64,000 nucleotides of DNA from Megascapheus bottae (Eukaryota; Chordata; Mammalia; Rodentia; Geomyidae), in NCBI GenBank assembly GCA_024803745.1, contig JANJXV010000191.1:1178001-1242000 (forward strand). Direction: 5' to 3'. The position numbers and the translations under genes were made by a program. Shown here piece after piece: positions 1 through 11,793 of the stretch. Within the stretch, counting starts at the first letter, position 1. Each line of letters starts with the position of its first letter. The notes below the pieces were generated by a model. It had not been told where the DNA came from, did not search any database, and saw only the letters and a list, made by a program, of their open reading frames with translations.

Positions 1-3000
1 GTCCATTGTTTGGTTGGTGAAGATCTTCTCCCACTCTGTAGGCTTCCTGATTAGTTTACTAGCTATATCCGTTGCCATACAAAAGCTCTGCAGTTTAATG
101 CAGTCCCACTTATCCAGCCTTTCTCTGATTTGTTGTGATTCTTGGTCCTTTTAAGAAAGTTTCGACCTTTGCCAAGGAGGCCTAGTGTATCTCCTATTCC
201 TTCCTGTAAACTTTTCAGTGTGTCAGCTTTTACCTCCACGTCTTTGATCCATTTGGAGTTAATTCTAGTGCAAGGTGACAAAGAAGGATCCAACTTTAGT
301 TTTCTGCAGGTGTTTAACCAGTTCTGCCAGCACAACTTGTTGAAGAGGCTATCTTTCTGCCATTCTATTTTTTTGGCTCCCTGGTCAAAGATTAGGTGGC
401 CATAGGTCTGTGGTTTAATATCTGGGTCCGCAGTTCTACTCCATTGGACTTCAGGCCTGTTCTTGTGCCAGTACCAAGCTGTTTTGAGAATTATAGCTCT
501 GTAATAGAGTCTTAAGTTTGGAATTGAAATTCCTTCAGCGCTGTTCTTTCTGCTAAGAAGTGTTTTTGCTATACGTGGTCTTTTATTATTCCATATGAAA
601 TTTTGAATTGCCTCTTCTATGTCTTTAAAGAATGACATTGGGATGTTGATGGGTATTACATTAAATTTGTAGATAGCCCTTGGCAAGATTGTCATTTTCA
701 CAATGTTGATTCTTCCAATCCAGGAGCATGGGAGGTTTTTCCATTTCCTTAGTTCTGCTTTAATTTCCTTTTTTATCGTTTTAAAGTTTTCATCTAAACG
801 GTCCTTTACATTCTTAGTTAAGCTAATTGCTAGGTACTTATTTTCTTTGAGGCTACTGTGAAAGTATTTTCTTTCCTGATTATTGCCTCGTTCCTCTCAG
901 TGTTGGCGTAAAGTAAGGCAGCTGATTTGTGAGGGTTGATTTTTATGGCCTGATACCCTTCCAAAGCTTTGAATCAGCTCAAGGAGCCGGGGAGTAGAGT
1001 CTATACGATACTTTAAATACCGAATCATGTCATCTGCAAAGAGGGATAGTGTTATTTCCTCTTTCCCTACTTGGATCCCCTTTATGCTTGCTTCTTGCCA
1101 TATTGAACTGCCTAGGAATTCTAGTACTATGTTAAAAAGGAGTGGAGAGAGTGGGCATCCTTGTCTCGTTCCTGATTTTAGAGGGAATGGCTTTAGATTT
1201 TCACCATTAAGTATAATACTAGCAGTGGGTTTCTCATACACAGCCTTTATTACATTGAGAAATGTTCCATGGATTCCTAGTTTCTCCACATCTTTTAACA
1301 TAAAGGGGTTTTGGATCTTGTCAAATGCCTTTTCCGCATCTATTGAGACAATCATGTGATTTTATCCCTGCTCCTGTTGATGTGTTGAATTATATTAATT
1401 GATTTGTGTATGTTGAACCAGCTTTGCCTCCCTGTGATGAATCCAGTTTGATCATAGTGTATATTTTTTTTGATGAGTTGTTGTAGACGGTTGGCCAGTA
1501 TTTTGTTGAGAAGTTTTGCATCGAGGTTCATCAAAGAAATGGTCTATAGATCGCTTTCTTTGATGAATCTCTGTCTGGTTTGGGGATGAGGGATATGCTG
1601 GCTTCACAGAATCAGTTTGGTAAAGAACCTTCATTTTCAATTTCGTTGAAGAGCTTGAGGAGTATTGGTGTGAGCTCTGCTTTGAAGACCTTATAGAATT
1701 CAGCTGTGAATCCATCTGGCCCTGGGCTCTTTTTAAGTGGAAGTTGTCTAATTTCCATTTCTATTTCAGAGCTTGAAATAGGCCTGTTGAGTTGGGTTAG
1801 CTCTTCTTGGTTCAGTGTGTGTATGTTAATATTGTCTAGGAATTCATCCATTTCTTCTAGATTCTCAAATTTGTTGGCGTAAAGGTTTGAGAAGTATTCC
1901 CTCATGATATTCTGGATCTTGGTAATTTCTGTCGTGATATTACCATTTTCATCTGCGATTTTGTTTATTTCGATATGCTCTCTTCTTTTTTTGGTAAGAT
2001 TTGCTAAGGGCTTGTCAATTTTGTTAATTCTTTCAAGAACCAACTCCTTGTTTTGTTGATTCTTTCTATAGTTTTTTTTATTCCAAATCATTTAATTCTG
2101 CTTTGATTTTAATAATTTGCTTTCTCCTAATGGGTTTAGGGTTGGTTTGTTGCTCTTTTTCCAGGAGGTTAAGGTGAGACATTAACTAGTTGGTTTGCCA
2201 TTTTTCCAACTTGCTGTTGTATGCACTCAGCGCTATAAATTTTCCTCTGAGTACTGCCTTTGTTGTTTCCCTAAGGAGTTGATATTTGTGTGCTCCTTAT
2301 TGTTAAATTTCATAAACAGTTGGATATCTGTTCTGATCTCTTCGATTACCCATTGTTTTTGATTCAACAATGTGTGGTTCAGTCTCCATGAGTTACAGGG
2401 TTTTCTTTGGTGGAGATGTGTGTTCAGCTCCAATTTGATGCCTTTATGGTCTGAGAGTGTGCATGGAATAATTTCAGTGTTTCTGAATCTGTCCATGTTT
2501 GCTTTATGGCCTAAGATGTGGTCTATTTTGGAAAATGTTCCATGTGCTGCTGAGAAAAACGTATATTGTGGTGTTACTGGGTGGAATATTCTGCAGATGT
2601 CTGTTAGATATAGTTGGTCTATATAGTTGTTCAGTTCTAAGGTTTCTCTGTTGAGTTTTTGCCTTGTTGATCTGTCCATAGGTGAGAGTGGTGTGTTAAA
2701 CTCACCAACAATCACTGTATTTCGATCTATGTATGGTTTCAGTGTAAGTAAAGTTTGCTTGATGAAGTTTGGAGCTCCGGGATTGGGTGTGTAAATATTT
2801 AGGATTGTTATGTCTTCCGGGAGGAAAGATCCCTTAGGTAGTATGTAGTAACCTTCTTTGTCTTTTCTTACTAATTTTAGTTTGAAATCTATTGTATCTG
2901 ATAGGAGGATGGCAACTCTAGCCTGTTTATGGGGGCAGTTAGCTTGATAGAGTTTATTCCAACCTCTCACTTTCAAAAGATGATTGTTTTTGGGTAAGAT

Positions 3001-3133
3001 GTGTCTCTCGAAATCAGCAGAATGACGGCTCTTGCTTTTTGATCCAACTAGACAACCTATGCCGTTTAATTGGAGAGTTAAGTCCATTGATATTGAGAGT
3101 TAGGATTGAGAGATATTTATTAGTTCCTACCAT
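1..3133 (-). pseudogene. L1 copy 1 ORF2 remnant (endonuclease-reverse transcriptase), broken
   Basis: The frame opens at the ATG at 3,131-3,133, just after ORF1, and its peptides match L1 ORF2: the endonuclease part (2,233-3,087), the linker with [15 protein letters not shown] (1,612-2,091) and the RT palm with FADDM (897-1,355). In this copy FADDM is followed by RYLK instead of LYLK. Beyond the stops and frameshifts common to all copies it has private frameshifts near 840, 940 and 1,540 that break the RT region, all shared with copy 3. It cannot encode a working enzyme. Confidence 0.92.
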
Positions 3134-3181
3134 TTTTAAAAGCTTTTAGTAGGGCCTGTGTCTTGACAGTTCTTGTGGTCC

Positions 3182-4365
3182 TTAGATGGTATGCTGTTTA
3201 GGTGCCATTTCTTTCCCTATATTGCATTTATTTTGGTTTTCTATGTATAGAGCATCTTTGAGAATTCTTTGTAGTGTTGGTTTTGTTTCGACATATTGTT
3301 GCAGCTTTTCCCTGGAATGGAATGTTTTTATTTTTCCCTCAGTTATGAATGAGAGCTTAGCTGGCTACAGTATTCTTGGTTGGTAGTTATTTGATATAAG
3401 GGCATGACATATATGCTTCCAGTCACTTCGTGCTAGCATGGTCTCTGCTGAGAAATCTGGGGTTATTCTGATTGGTTTGCCTTTGTAGGTTACTGATCCC
3501 TTTTCCCTGGCTGCCTTTAGGATCTTTCCTTTCGTTTCTATTGATCCAGTTCGGATCACAATGTGGCGGTGGGATGTTCTTTTCTGGTCAGGTCTGTTTG
3601 GGGTTCTAAAAGCTTCTCGTATTTGGATGGGCCTGCCCTTCTGGATATTTGGGAAATTCTCTGAGATGATTCCCTGAAGTATATTTCCAAATCCATTGAC
3701 CTCTTTCTCTACGCCCTCCTCAGTACCAACTAGCCTTTAATTAGGCTTCCTAATTGTATCTTGGACCTCCTGAAGCGCTCTCTCATATATCCTAGATTTG
3801 GATTGACTCATTTTCTGTTCTTTATAATACCTAAATTATCTTCAGCCACGGAAATTCTCTCCTCTGCAATGTCTAACCTGCTATCAAAGCTATCTACTTT
3901 ATTTTTCATCTCCCTTGCTTCTAATTGCTCACTTTTGATGCCTTGCATCCCTTGTTTTAGATCATGTATGGATTTCTTTATCTCCACGATTTCCTTTTGA
4001 GTGGTTAGCTCAGTAGCTTTATTTTCTTTGGACATTTGCTCGAGTTTGGTCACGTTTTTATTTGTGGATTCTTTGAATTCATCCATCTTTCTTTGAAAAA
4101 CCTTTATTATGGCCTCCTTTATGGCTTCTTCTTTTTCACTTATCACATTGTTTTTGCTTTCCTCTTGTTCAGGTATGGCTTCCTCCATTATCTCTTTCTT
4201 TATATTTTCACATTTTTCATTAATGATGTTTATCAATTGCATTTGTGTAGCAATTGGAAGACTCTCCTCTAGGTTTGCCAGTGACTGTTCCATTGTCTGT
4301 TTACATTGGGTGGGGGATGTTGTTTCTTGATTTGACATTTTTCTTGAGTTTCTTGTTCTGCCCGT
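3182..4365 (-). pseudogene. L1 copy 1 ORF1 remnant, broken
   Basis: ORF1 of L1 is an RNA-binding trimeric chaperone with a coiled coil, an RRM and a C-terminal domain. Here the first ATG has become ACG (4,363-4,365), also in copy 3; the next ATG is at 4,336-4,338. A coiled-coil-like, Lys/Glu-rich stretch runs to GIIKNRK and stops at 3,808 because of a 4-nt deletion. The downstream frame continues as MSQSKSR and onward, with further breaks in the RRM part. A TAG at 3,365 precedes PAKLSF. The former natural stop is at 3,182. Confidence 0.9.
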
Positions 4366-5026
4366 TTGAAAATGGGAGCAAGATTACTACTAAATACGAT
4401 TATAGTTTTTCAGATATAACCAACCTAGACCTCTGTAGCTGGCAGACACTAGATGTTCACAAGTTTTGATTGGTATTATCACTCTTTCTTTTTGTGCACT
4501 TACAGACCAGCCTAATACAACCACTGATAAGCGATTTATACCCAAAACAATAAGCCTCTCAATCCAATCTCTATTGTCTTTAAGTCCCTCTGAGCCTAGA
4601 GAATAATTAACCACCTACATATACAATATTGCTCAACAGCCATCAAGTGTCGATCCGTGCAGTATAGGGGTTGAAAGACGAGCAGAGGTCCAGAGATAGA
4701 AAAAAAGAATGAGAGAGGTCAGGGGAGGTGCAAGAGGATTAACGTAGGAGTGTAAGAATATTGTAGTAATGAAGAAAAGTTATAGCATAAGGATAACTGA
4801 CATAAGTTGGTAAGTAGGTAGCATATTTGAGTACAAAGTTTGGAAAGTATTAGAATAAAACTTATGTGTTGCTGCACGACTAGCTCTTAGCCCAACCAGT
4901 GGCCTCACAGTGGACCATGGGATGGATCTGTTTTTCTTGTCTACGTTGAGGGAAAGGGGTATTTCACAAGATGCAGAAGCGAAGATTTAAGAAGCAAATG
5001 CTGTGAGTGAATTAGCTCGTAAAAAG

Positions 5027-5240
5027 CATTTTTATTTTCTTTTATCTTTCTGCCAGTCTTGGGGCTTGAATTCAGGGCCTGAGCACTGTCCTCGGGTTTT
5101 CTCAAGTCTAGCCCTCTGCCACTTGAGCCACAGTGCCACATCTAGATTTTCTATCTATGTGGTACTGAGCAATCAAACCCAGATCTTCATGGATGCTAGG
5201 CAAGCACTCTACCCCTATGCCAAACTCTCAACCCTGACAT
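5027..5240 (-). mobile_element. SINE A in spacer 1 (ID-like head, composite body)
   Basis: Read on the minus strand it starts with a tRNA-like head (GGTAGAGTGCTTGCCTAGCA-type box A) and a box B-like GGTTTGATT, followed by a body ending gactggc and an A-rich tail (T-rich at 5,027-5,050). The same insertion is present in all spacers and in the inverted paralogue, so it predates their split. Confidence 0.85.
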
Positions 5241-5471
5241 AGTAATTATAAAGTCATCATCATCATCATCATATCCAAATATCCTTTCTCCTACAAAGAA
5301 TGAACACTTAACTGTGTCTAATGCTTTTTTTTAATTTCACTAATTCTTCTGTGTTTTTCCCTCTTGAATTTTTTACACATGACAGCAAAACTAATCATCA
5401 GGAAAAAATTGATTAGGATACAGAAACCTAATAATATCCTAGTAGATTGACGTCAAAAATATGTGCAAGAT

Positions 5472-5669
5472 GCCCTGTGTGTTTGACCTAGTGGGAGAGT
5501 CCTTGGCTACCAAGCAGTAAGCCTCAGGTTTGATTCCTCATTACCACATACATAGAAAACGCTGCAAGTGGTGCTGTGGATCGGTGGGACAGGTAAAGCC
5601 TAAAGAAAGCCCAAGAACAATGTTCACACTCTGAGGTCAAGTCCCAAGACTACCAAAAACAAAAAAAAT
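5472..5669 (+). mobile_element. SINE B in spacer 1
   Basis: Plus-strand SINE of the same composite type: head with gacctagtgggagag and ggtttgattcctcattacc (box B-like), a body with gtggtgctgtgg, and an A-rich end. It is also present in the inverted paralogue (63,091-63,284). Confidence 0.85.
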
Positions 5670-5964
5670 TCGACAAGGGGCAAAATGCAGGCAGAGAAGG
5701 CACTGTGAAGCAAATGTTTTGTAAAGGATGAGGGCAATATTGACCCTTAAGTTTGGATCTTACCTAAGAAAGGCTCCTTGAGCCTGAGACCAGACTGGTA
5801 GTTGGGCCTAGTGGAAGACATTGGGATTGGACAAATAAGGTGTGCTGTATACTACATCCACATGTATATTGTGAGATTGGAGGAGAGATTCAGCCTCCAG
5901 TATGTCTTTGGTGAGGTCTTTTGTGAGCAAGGATCTTTGGTCATTGGGCCCTGAAAGGTGACCC

Positions 5965-6238
5965 TGCCTCCCTCACAATGGAACAGAATATGGAACCCTG
6001 GTAACCAAGCCACTGTAACTAACAACCAGCTCAAGCCAGCTCACTTGGCCTGTGGCTCAGGAGGAAGAAAGATATTGCTGTGCTGTTGCCAAAGGTCAGG
6101 AAACTCGAGTCTCAGGCATGGAAGTTGTGGATGTCTTACTCGGAGATGTACATGCTAGATCATTGCCAAGCCACAAATCCAGTATAACAGAACTTTCTCT
6201 AAGAAGAAGGCCAGGAAAATCCAGGGCAACCAGATGAG
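5965..6238 (+). pseudogene. Spacer 1 copy of a candidate RalGDS-like locus exon, broken
   Basis: Translation gives TTSSSQLTWPVAQEEERYC and onward for about 75 codons. It aligns without internal indels to the minus-strand frame at 62,521-62,820 of the diverged paralogue. In the array copy a TAA replaces the paralogue's Tyr codon just upstream (ctg taa cta), and a 1-nt deletion before the donor puts a TGA in frame. The donor-like GAG|GTAAAT is kept at 6,239. The exon identity is inferred from the paralogue; no function is claimed. Confidence 0.45.
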
Positions 6239-6713
6239 GTAAATTTCTAAGAAGAAATGTATTTGACCCCATCATCCTCCCCACACACTACAACTTTCTT
6301 TTTTTTTCATTTTTTTATTGTAATTAGTAAAAGGGTTAGATGATATTTGCCAGATAGAAGGTGCATTAATTCACATACATTGATACCCTTTCACATGTCT
6401 TGGTACCCATTTCCCTCCAACCCCACACCCCCCACCCGTTTTGGTTTTCCCCCCTTCCCTATCAAATTTCAAATATCCAAATACAAATAAATTCAATATA
6501 TCAGATAACAAAGGGAGATACTATACCAATATGGGATAACCAACGGACAGCAAACGAGATGAGAGACAACATAGTACATTAAGGATAACAATCATTCATT
6601 ATATGGCTTTGGTTTCAATATCCTGGAGGTCCTTTCAATTAGCTTCACATTATATGGCCTTATATAAGGCCTTTTGCTCTATTGCCAAGCTCTCCTAGTA
6701 GAGCACAAGGGTT

Positions 6714-9700
6714 CTACTGATTATGACGAATGAGGGAAACCCTTGAGACTAAGTTCCTTTGAGTCTGGCTTACTTCACTTAATATGATTTGTTCTAAGGC
6801 TTTCCATTTCCTAACAAATGGGGCGATGTCATTCTTTCTGGCAGCAGCATAGAATTCCATTGTGTACAGATACCACAACTTGTTGATCCACTCATCAACT
6901 GAGGGACATCTGGGTTGGTTCCATATCTTTGCTATGGTGAATAGTGCTGCAATGAACATTGTTGTGCTAGTGGGTTTAGTATGCCCTTGTTTCTGGATTG
7001 TTGGGTAAATGCCAAGTACTGGAATTGCTGGGTCATAGGGGAGTTGTATGTTTAGCGTTTTGAGGCACTGCCGCACTGCTTTCCATAGTGGTTGAACGAG
7101 TTTGCACTCCCACCAACAGTGTAGTAGTGATCCCTCCTGACCACATCCCCTCCAGCATCTGTTGTCATTCGTTTTCCTGATCCTGGCCATTCTAACTGGA
7201 GTTAGGTGGAATCTTAGACTTGTTTTGATTTGCATTTCTTTTATGACCAGAGATGTTGAGCATTTCTTCATGTGTCTATAGGCCATTTTTGTTTCTTCTT
7301 CAGAGAAGACTCTCTTTAAGTCTTTGGCCCATTTTCTAATGGGATGGGTGTTACTTTGGAGGTTAGTTTTGGAGTGATTCAATTTTTTGAGTTGTTGATA
7401 TATTTTAGATATGAGGCCTTGGTCCGTTGTTTGGTTGGTGAAGATCTTCTCCCACTCTGTAGGCTTCCTGATTAGTTTACTAGCTATATCCGTTGCCATA
7501 CAAAAGCTCTGCAGTTTAATGCAGTCCCACTTATCCAGCCTTTCTCTGATTTGTTGTGATTCTTGGTCCTTATTAAGAAAGTTTCGACCTTTGCCAAGGA
7601 GGCCTAGTGTATCTCCTATTCCTTCCTGTAAACTTTTCAGTGTGTCAGCTTTTACCTCCACGTCTTTGATCCATTTGGAGTTAGTTCTAGTGCAAGGTGA
7701 CAAAGAAGGATCCAACTTTAGTTTTCTGCAGGTGTTTAACCAGTTCTGCCAGCACAACTTGTTGAAGAGGCTATCTTTCTGCCATTCTATTTTTTTGGCT
7801 CCCTGGTCAAAGATTAGGTGGCCATAGGTCTGTGGTTTAATATCTGGGTCCGCAGTTCTACTCCATTGGACTTCAGGCTTGTTCTTGTGCCAGTACCAAG
7901 CTGTTTCGAGAATTATAGCTCTGTAATAGAGTCTTAAGTTTGGAATTGAAATTCCTTCAGCGCTGTTCTTTCTGCTAAGAAGTGTTTTTGCTATACGGGG
8001 TCTTTTATTATTCCATATGAAATTTTGAATTGCCTCTTCTATGTCTTTAAAGAATGACATTGGGATGTTGATGGGTATTACATTGAATTTGTAGATAGCC
8101 CTTGGCAAGATTGTCATTTTCACAATGTTGATTCTTCCAATCCAGGAGCATGGGAGGTTTTTCCATTTCCTTAGTTCTGCTTTAATTTCCTTTTTTATCG
8201 TTTTAAAGTTTTCATCGAAACGGTCCTTTACATTCTTAGTTAAGCTAATTGCTAGGTACTTTATTTTCTTTGAGGCTACTGTGAAAGTATTTTCTTTCCT
8301 GATTATTGCCTCGTTCCTCTCAGTGTTGGCGTAAAGTAAGGCAGCTGATTTGTGAGGGTTGATTTTATGGCCTGCTACCCTTCCAAAGCTTTGAATCAGC
8401 TCAAGGAGCTTGGGAGTAGAGTCTGTAGGATTCTTTAAATACAGAATCATGTCATCTGCAAAGAGGGATAGTGTTATTTCCTCTTTCCCTACTTGGATCC
8501 ACTTTATGCTTGCTTCTTGCCTTATTGCACTGTCTAGGAATTCTAGTACTATGTTAAAAAGGAGTGGAGAGAGTGGGCATCCTTGTCTCGTTCCTGATTT
8601 TAGAGGGAATGGCTTTAGATTTTCACCATTAAGTATAATACTAGCAGTGGGTTTCTCATACACAGCCTTTATTACATTGAGAAATGTTCCATGGATTCCT
8701 AGTTTCTCCACATCTTTTAACATAAAGGGGTTTTGGATCTTCTCAAATGCCTTTTCTGCATCTATTGAGACAATCATGTGATTTTATCCCTGCTCCTGTT
8801 GATGTGTTGAATTATATTAATTGACTTGTGTATGTTGAACCAGCTTTGCCTCCCTGTGATGAATCCAGTTTGATCATAGTGTATAATTTTTTTGATGAGT
8901 TGTTGTAGACGGTTTGCCAGTATTTTGTTGAGAAGTTTTGCATCGATGTTCATCAAAGAAATGGGTCTATAGATCTCTTTCTTTGATGAATCTCTGTCTG
9001 GTTTCGGGATGAGGGATATGCTGGCTTCACAGAATCAGTTTAGTAAAGAACCTTCATTTTCAATTTCGTTGAAGAGCTTGAGGAGTATTGGTGTGAGCTC
9101 TGCTTTGAAGACCTTATAGAATTCAGCTGTGAATCCATCTGGCACTGGGCTCTTTTTAAGTGGAAGTTGTCTAATTTCCATTTCTATTTCAGAGCTTGAA
9201 ATAGGTCTGTTGAGTTGGGTTAGCTCTTCTTGGTTCAGTGTGGGTATGTTAATATTGTCTAGGAATTCATCCATTTCTTCTCGATTCTCAAATTTGTTGG
9301 CGTAAAGGTTTGAGAAGTATTCCCTCATGTTATTCTGGATCTTGGTAATTTCTGTCGTGATATTACCATTTTCATCTGCGATTTTGTTTATTTCGATATG
9401 CTCTCTTCTTTTTTTGGTAAGATTTGCTAAGGGCTTGTCAATTTTGTTAATTCTTTCAAAGAACCAACTCCTTGTTTTGTTGATTCTTTCTATAGATTTT
9501 TTTATTCCAAATCATTTAATTCTGCTTTGATTTTAATAATTTGCTTTCTCCTAATGGGTTTAGGGTTGGTTTGTTGCTCTTTTTCCATGAGGTTAAGGTG
9601 AGACATTAACTAGTTGGTTTGCCATTTTTCCAACTTGCTGTTGTAGGCACTCAGCGCTATAAATTTTCCTGTGAGTACTGCCTTTGTTGTGTCCCTAAGG

Positions 9701-10557
9701 AGTTGATATTTGTGTGCTCCTTATTGTTAAATTTCATAAACAGTTGGATATCTGTTCTGATCTCTTCGATTACCCATTGATTTTGATTCAACAATGTGTT
9801 GTTCAGTCTCCATGAGTTACAGGATTTTCTTTGGTGGAGATTTGTGTTCAGCTCCAATTTGATGCCTTTATGGTCTGAGAGTGTGCATGGAATAATTTCA
9901 GTGTTTCTGAATCTGTCCAGGTTTGCTTTATGGCCTAAGATGTGGTCTATTTTGGAAAATGTTCCATGTGCTGCTGAGAAAAACGTATATTGTGGTGTTA
10001 GTGGGTGGAATATTCTGCAGATGTCTGTTAGATCTAGTCGGTCTATATAGTTGTTCAGTTCTAAGGTTTCTCTGTTGAGTTTTTGCCTTGTTGATCTGTC
10101 CATAGGTGAGAGTGGTGTGTTAAACTCACCAACAATCACTGTATTTCGATCTATGTATGGTTTCAGTGTAAGTAAAGTTTGCTTGATGAAGTTTGGGGCT
10201 CCGGGATTGGGTGTGTAAATATTTAGGATTGTTATGTCTTCCGGGAGGAAAGATCCCTTTAGTAGTATGTAGTAACCTTCTTTGTGTTTTCTTACTAATT
10301 TTAGTTTGAAGTCTATTGTATCTGATATGAGGATGGCAACTCTAGCCTGTTTATGGGGGCAGTTAGCTTGATAGAGTTTATTCCAACCTCTCACTTTCAA
10401 AAGATGATTGTTTTGGGGTAAGATGTGTCTCTTGAAGTCAGCAGAACGATGGCTCTTGCTTTTTGATCCAACTAGACAACCTATGCCGTTTAATTGGAGA
10501 GTTAAGTCCATTGATATTGAGAGTTAGGATTGAGAGATATTTATTAGTTCCTACCAT
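6714..10557 (-). pseudogene. L1 copy 2 ORF2 remnant, broken
   Basis: About 1,280 codons, the usual L1 ORF2 size. It starts MVGTNKYLSILTLNINGL in an apurinic-endonuclease-like domain. The TGC is followed by TGA (10,438-10,440) just before LQETH, which normally holds a catalytic Glu, and a frameshift follows at about 10,420. The endonuclease then reads on to SDHKGIKLEL (9,657-10,511 frame). The linker contains TAG and TAA stops. TGA after EGSLLN is at 9,035-9,037, and a 1-nt loss at about 8,785 precedes [12 protein letters not shown]. From 8,777 a 687-codon frame is open, with FADDMILYL (RT active site) and the C-terminal Cys cluster CWRGCGQ...HCWWEC. This copy and copy 7 hold the longest intact RT to C-terminus frames in the array. 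Confidence 0.94.
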
Positions 10558-10605
10558 TTTTAAAAGCTTTTAGTAGGGCCTGTGTCTTGACAGTTCTTGT
10601 GGTCC

Positions 10606-11793
10606 TTAGATGGTATGCTGTTTAGGTGCCATTTCTTTCCCTATATTGCATTTATTTTGGTTTTCTATGTATAGAGCATCTTTGAGAATTCTCTGTAGTG
10701 TTGGTTTTGTTTCGACATATTGTTGCAGCTTTTCCCTGGAATGGAATGTTTTTATTGTTTCCTCAGTTATGAATGAGAGCTTAGCTGGCTACAGTATTCT
10801 TGGTTGGTAGTTATTTGATTTAAGGGCATGACATATATGCTTCCAGTCACTTCGTGCTAGCATGGTCTCTGCTGAGAAATCTGGGGTTATTCTGATTGGT
10901 TTGCTTTTGTAGGTTACTGATCCCTTTTCCCTGGCTGCCTTTAGGATCTTTCCCTTCGTTTCTATTGATCCAGTTCGGATCACAATGTGGCGGTGGGATG
11001 TTCTTATCTGGTCAGGTCTGTTTGGGGTTCTAAAAGCTTCTCGTATCTGGATGGGCCTGCCCTTCTGGATATTTGGGAAATTCTCTGAGATGATTCCCTG
11101 AAGTATATTTCCAATACCATTGACCTCTTTCTCCACGCCCTCCTCAATACCAACTAGCCTTAAATTAGGCTTCCTAATTGTATTTTGGACCTCCTGAAGC
11201 GCTCTCTCATATTTCCTAGATTTGGATTGACTCATTTTCTGTTCTTTCTCTATAATACCTAAATTATCTTCAGCCACGGAAATTCTCTCCTCTGCATTGT
11301 CTAACCTGCTATCAAAGCTATCTACTTAATTTTTCATCTCCCTTGCTTCTAATTGCTCACTTTTGATGCCTTGCATCCCTTGTTTTAGATCATGTATGGA
11401 TTTCTTTATCTCCACGATTTCCTTTTGAGTGGTTAGCTCAGTAGCTTTATTTTCTTTGGACATTTGCTGGAGTTTGGTCACGTTTTTATTTGTGGATTCT
11501 ATGAATTCATCCATCTTTCTTTGAAAAACCTTTATTATGGCCTCCTTTATGGCTTCTTCTTTTTCACTTATCACCTTGTTTTTGCTTTCCTCTTGTTCAG
11601 GTATGGCTTCCTCCATTATCTCTTTCTTTATATTTTCACATTTTTCATTAATGATGTTTATCAATTGCATTTGTGTAGCACTTGGAAGACTCTCCTCTAG
11701 GTTTGCCAGTGACTGTTCCATTGTCTGTTTACATTGGGTGGGGGATGTTGTTTCTTGATTTGACATTTTTCTTGAGTTTCTTGTTCTGCCCAT
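10606..11793 (-). pseudogene. L1 copy 2 ORF1 remnant, least damaged
   Basis: Starts MGRTRNSRKMSNQ at 11,793. The coiled-coil-like region runs to REMKN, then a private TAA (11,323-11,325; other copies have a Lys codon). The same frame continues through AEDNLGIIEKEQKMSQSK without the 4-nt deletion found in every other complete copy, into an RRM/CTD part (PNLRLVGIEE, NIQKGRPIQIREAFRTPN). It meets the array-wide TAG at 10,789-10,791 where L1 ORF1 normally has Tyr before PAKLSF. Residual frame after the TAG continues to a TAA at 10,606. Confidence 0.92.

Larger units (their letters stand above)
1..4925 (-). mobile_element. L1 copy 1 (3' end outside window)
   Basis: Minus-strand L1 whose 3' UTR and ORF2 C-terminus lie left of the window. 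It shares with copy 3 a set of private indels absent from the other copies: a lost base at about 149-152, one at about 837-842, an extra T near 940 and a lost G near 1,540. The homology shared with the L1-free paralogue at 62.5-63.8 kb starts at about 4,926, so the L1 5' end is placed there. About 560 bp of 5' UTR lie upstream of ORF1. Confidence 0.93.
4926..6292 (+). repeat. Array spacer 1 (gene-fragment derived, with two SINEs)
   Basis: Non-L1 part of the unit, recurring between every pair of L1s. Order on the plus strand: a short unique start (ctgtttttcttg), a minus-strand SINE, a (TCA)6 run at about 5,254, unique sequence, a plus-strand SINE, then sequence with an exon-like frame ending at a GTAAAT donor-like site (6,239). 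It ends where the L1 poly(T) starts. The whole segment is homologous, inverted and more diverged, to 62,461-63,820. Confidence 0.9.

Noticed and set aside
5472..5560. tRNA gene
   Set aside because: Box A and box B-like signals are present, but they sit at the head of a SINE with an A-rich end and the cloverleaf is not intact.
6714..8777. A possibly active L1 reverse transcriptase
   Set aside because: The RT half is open in copies 2 and 7, but the endonuclease and linker carry stops and frameshifts upstream in the same ORF2, so no complete functional protein can be made from these copies.
8410..8781. Plus-strand frames of 70-138 codons recurring in every unit (e.g. here, at 7,411 and at 10,610)
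   Set aside because: They are antisense shadows of L1 ORF1/ORF2. Their conservation follows from the recent duplication of the units, and they resemble no known family.
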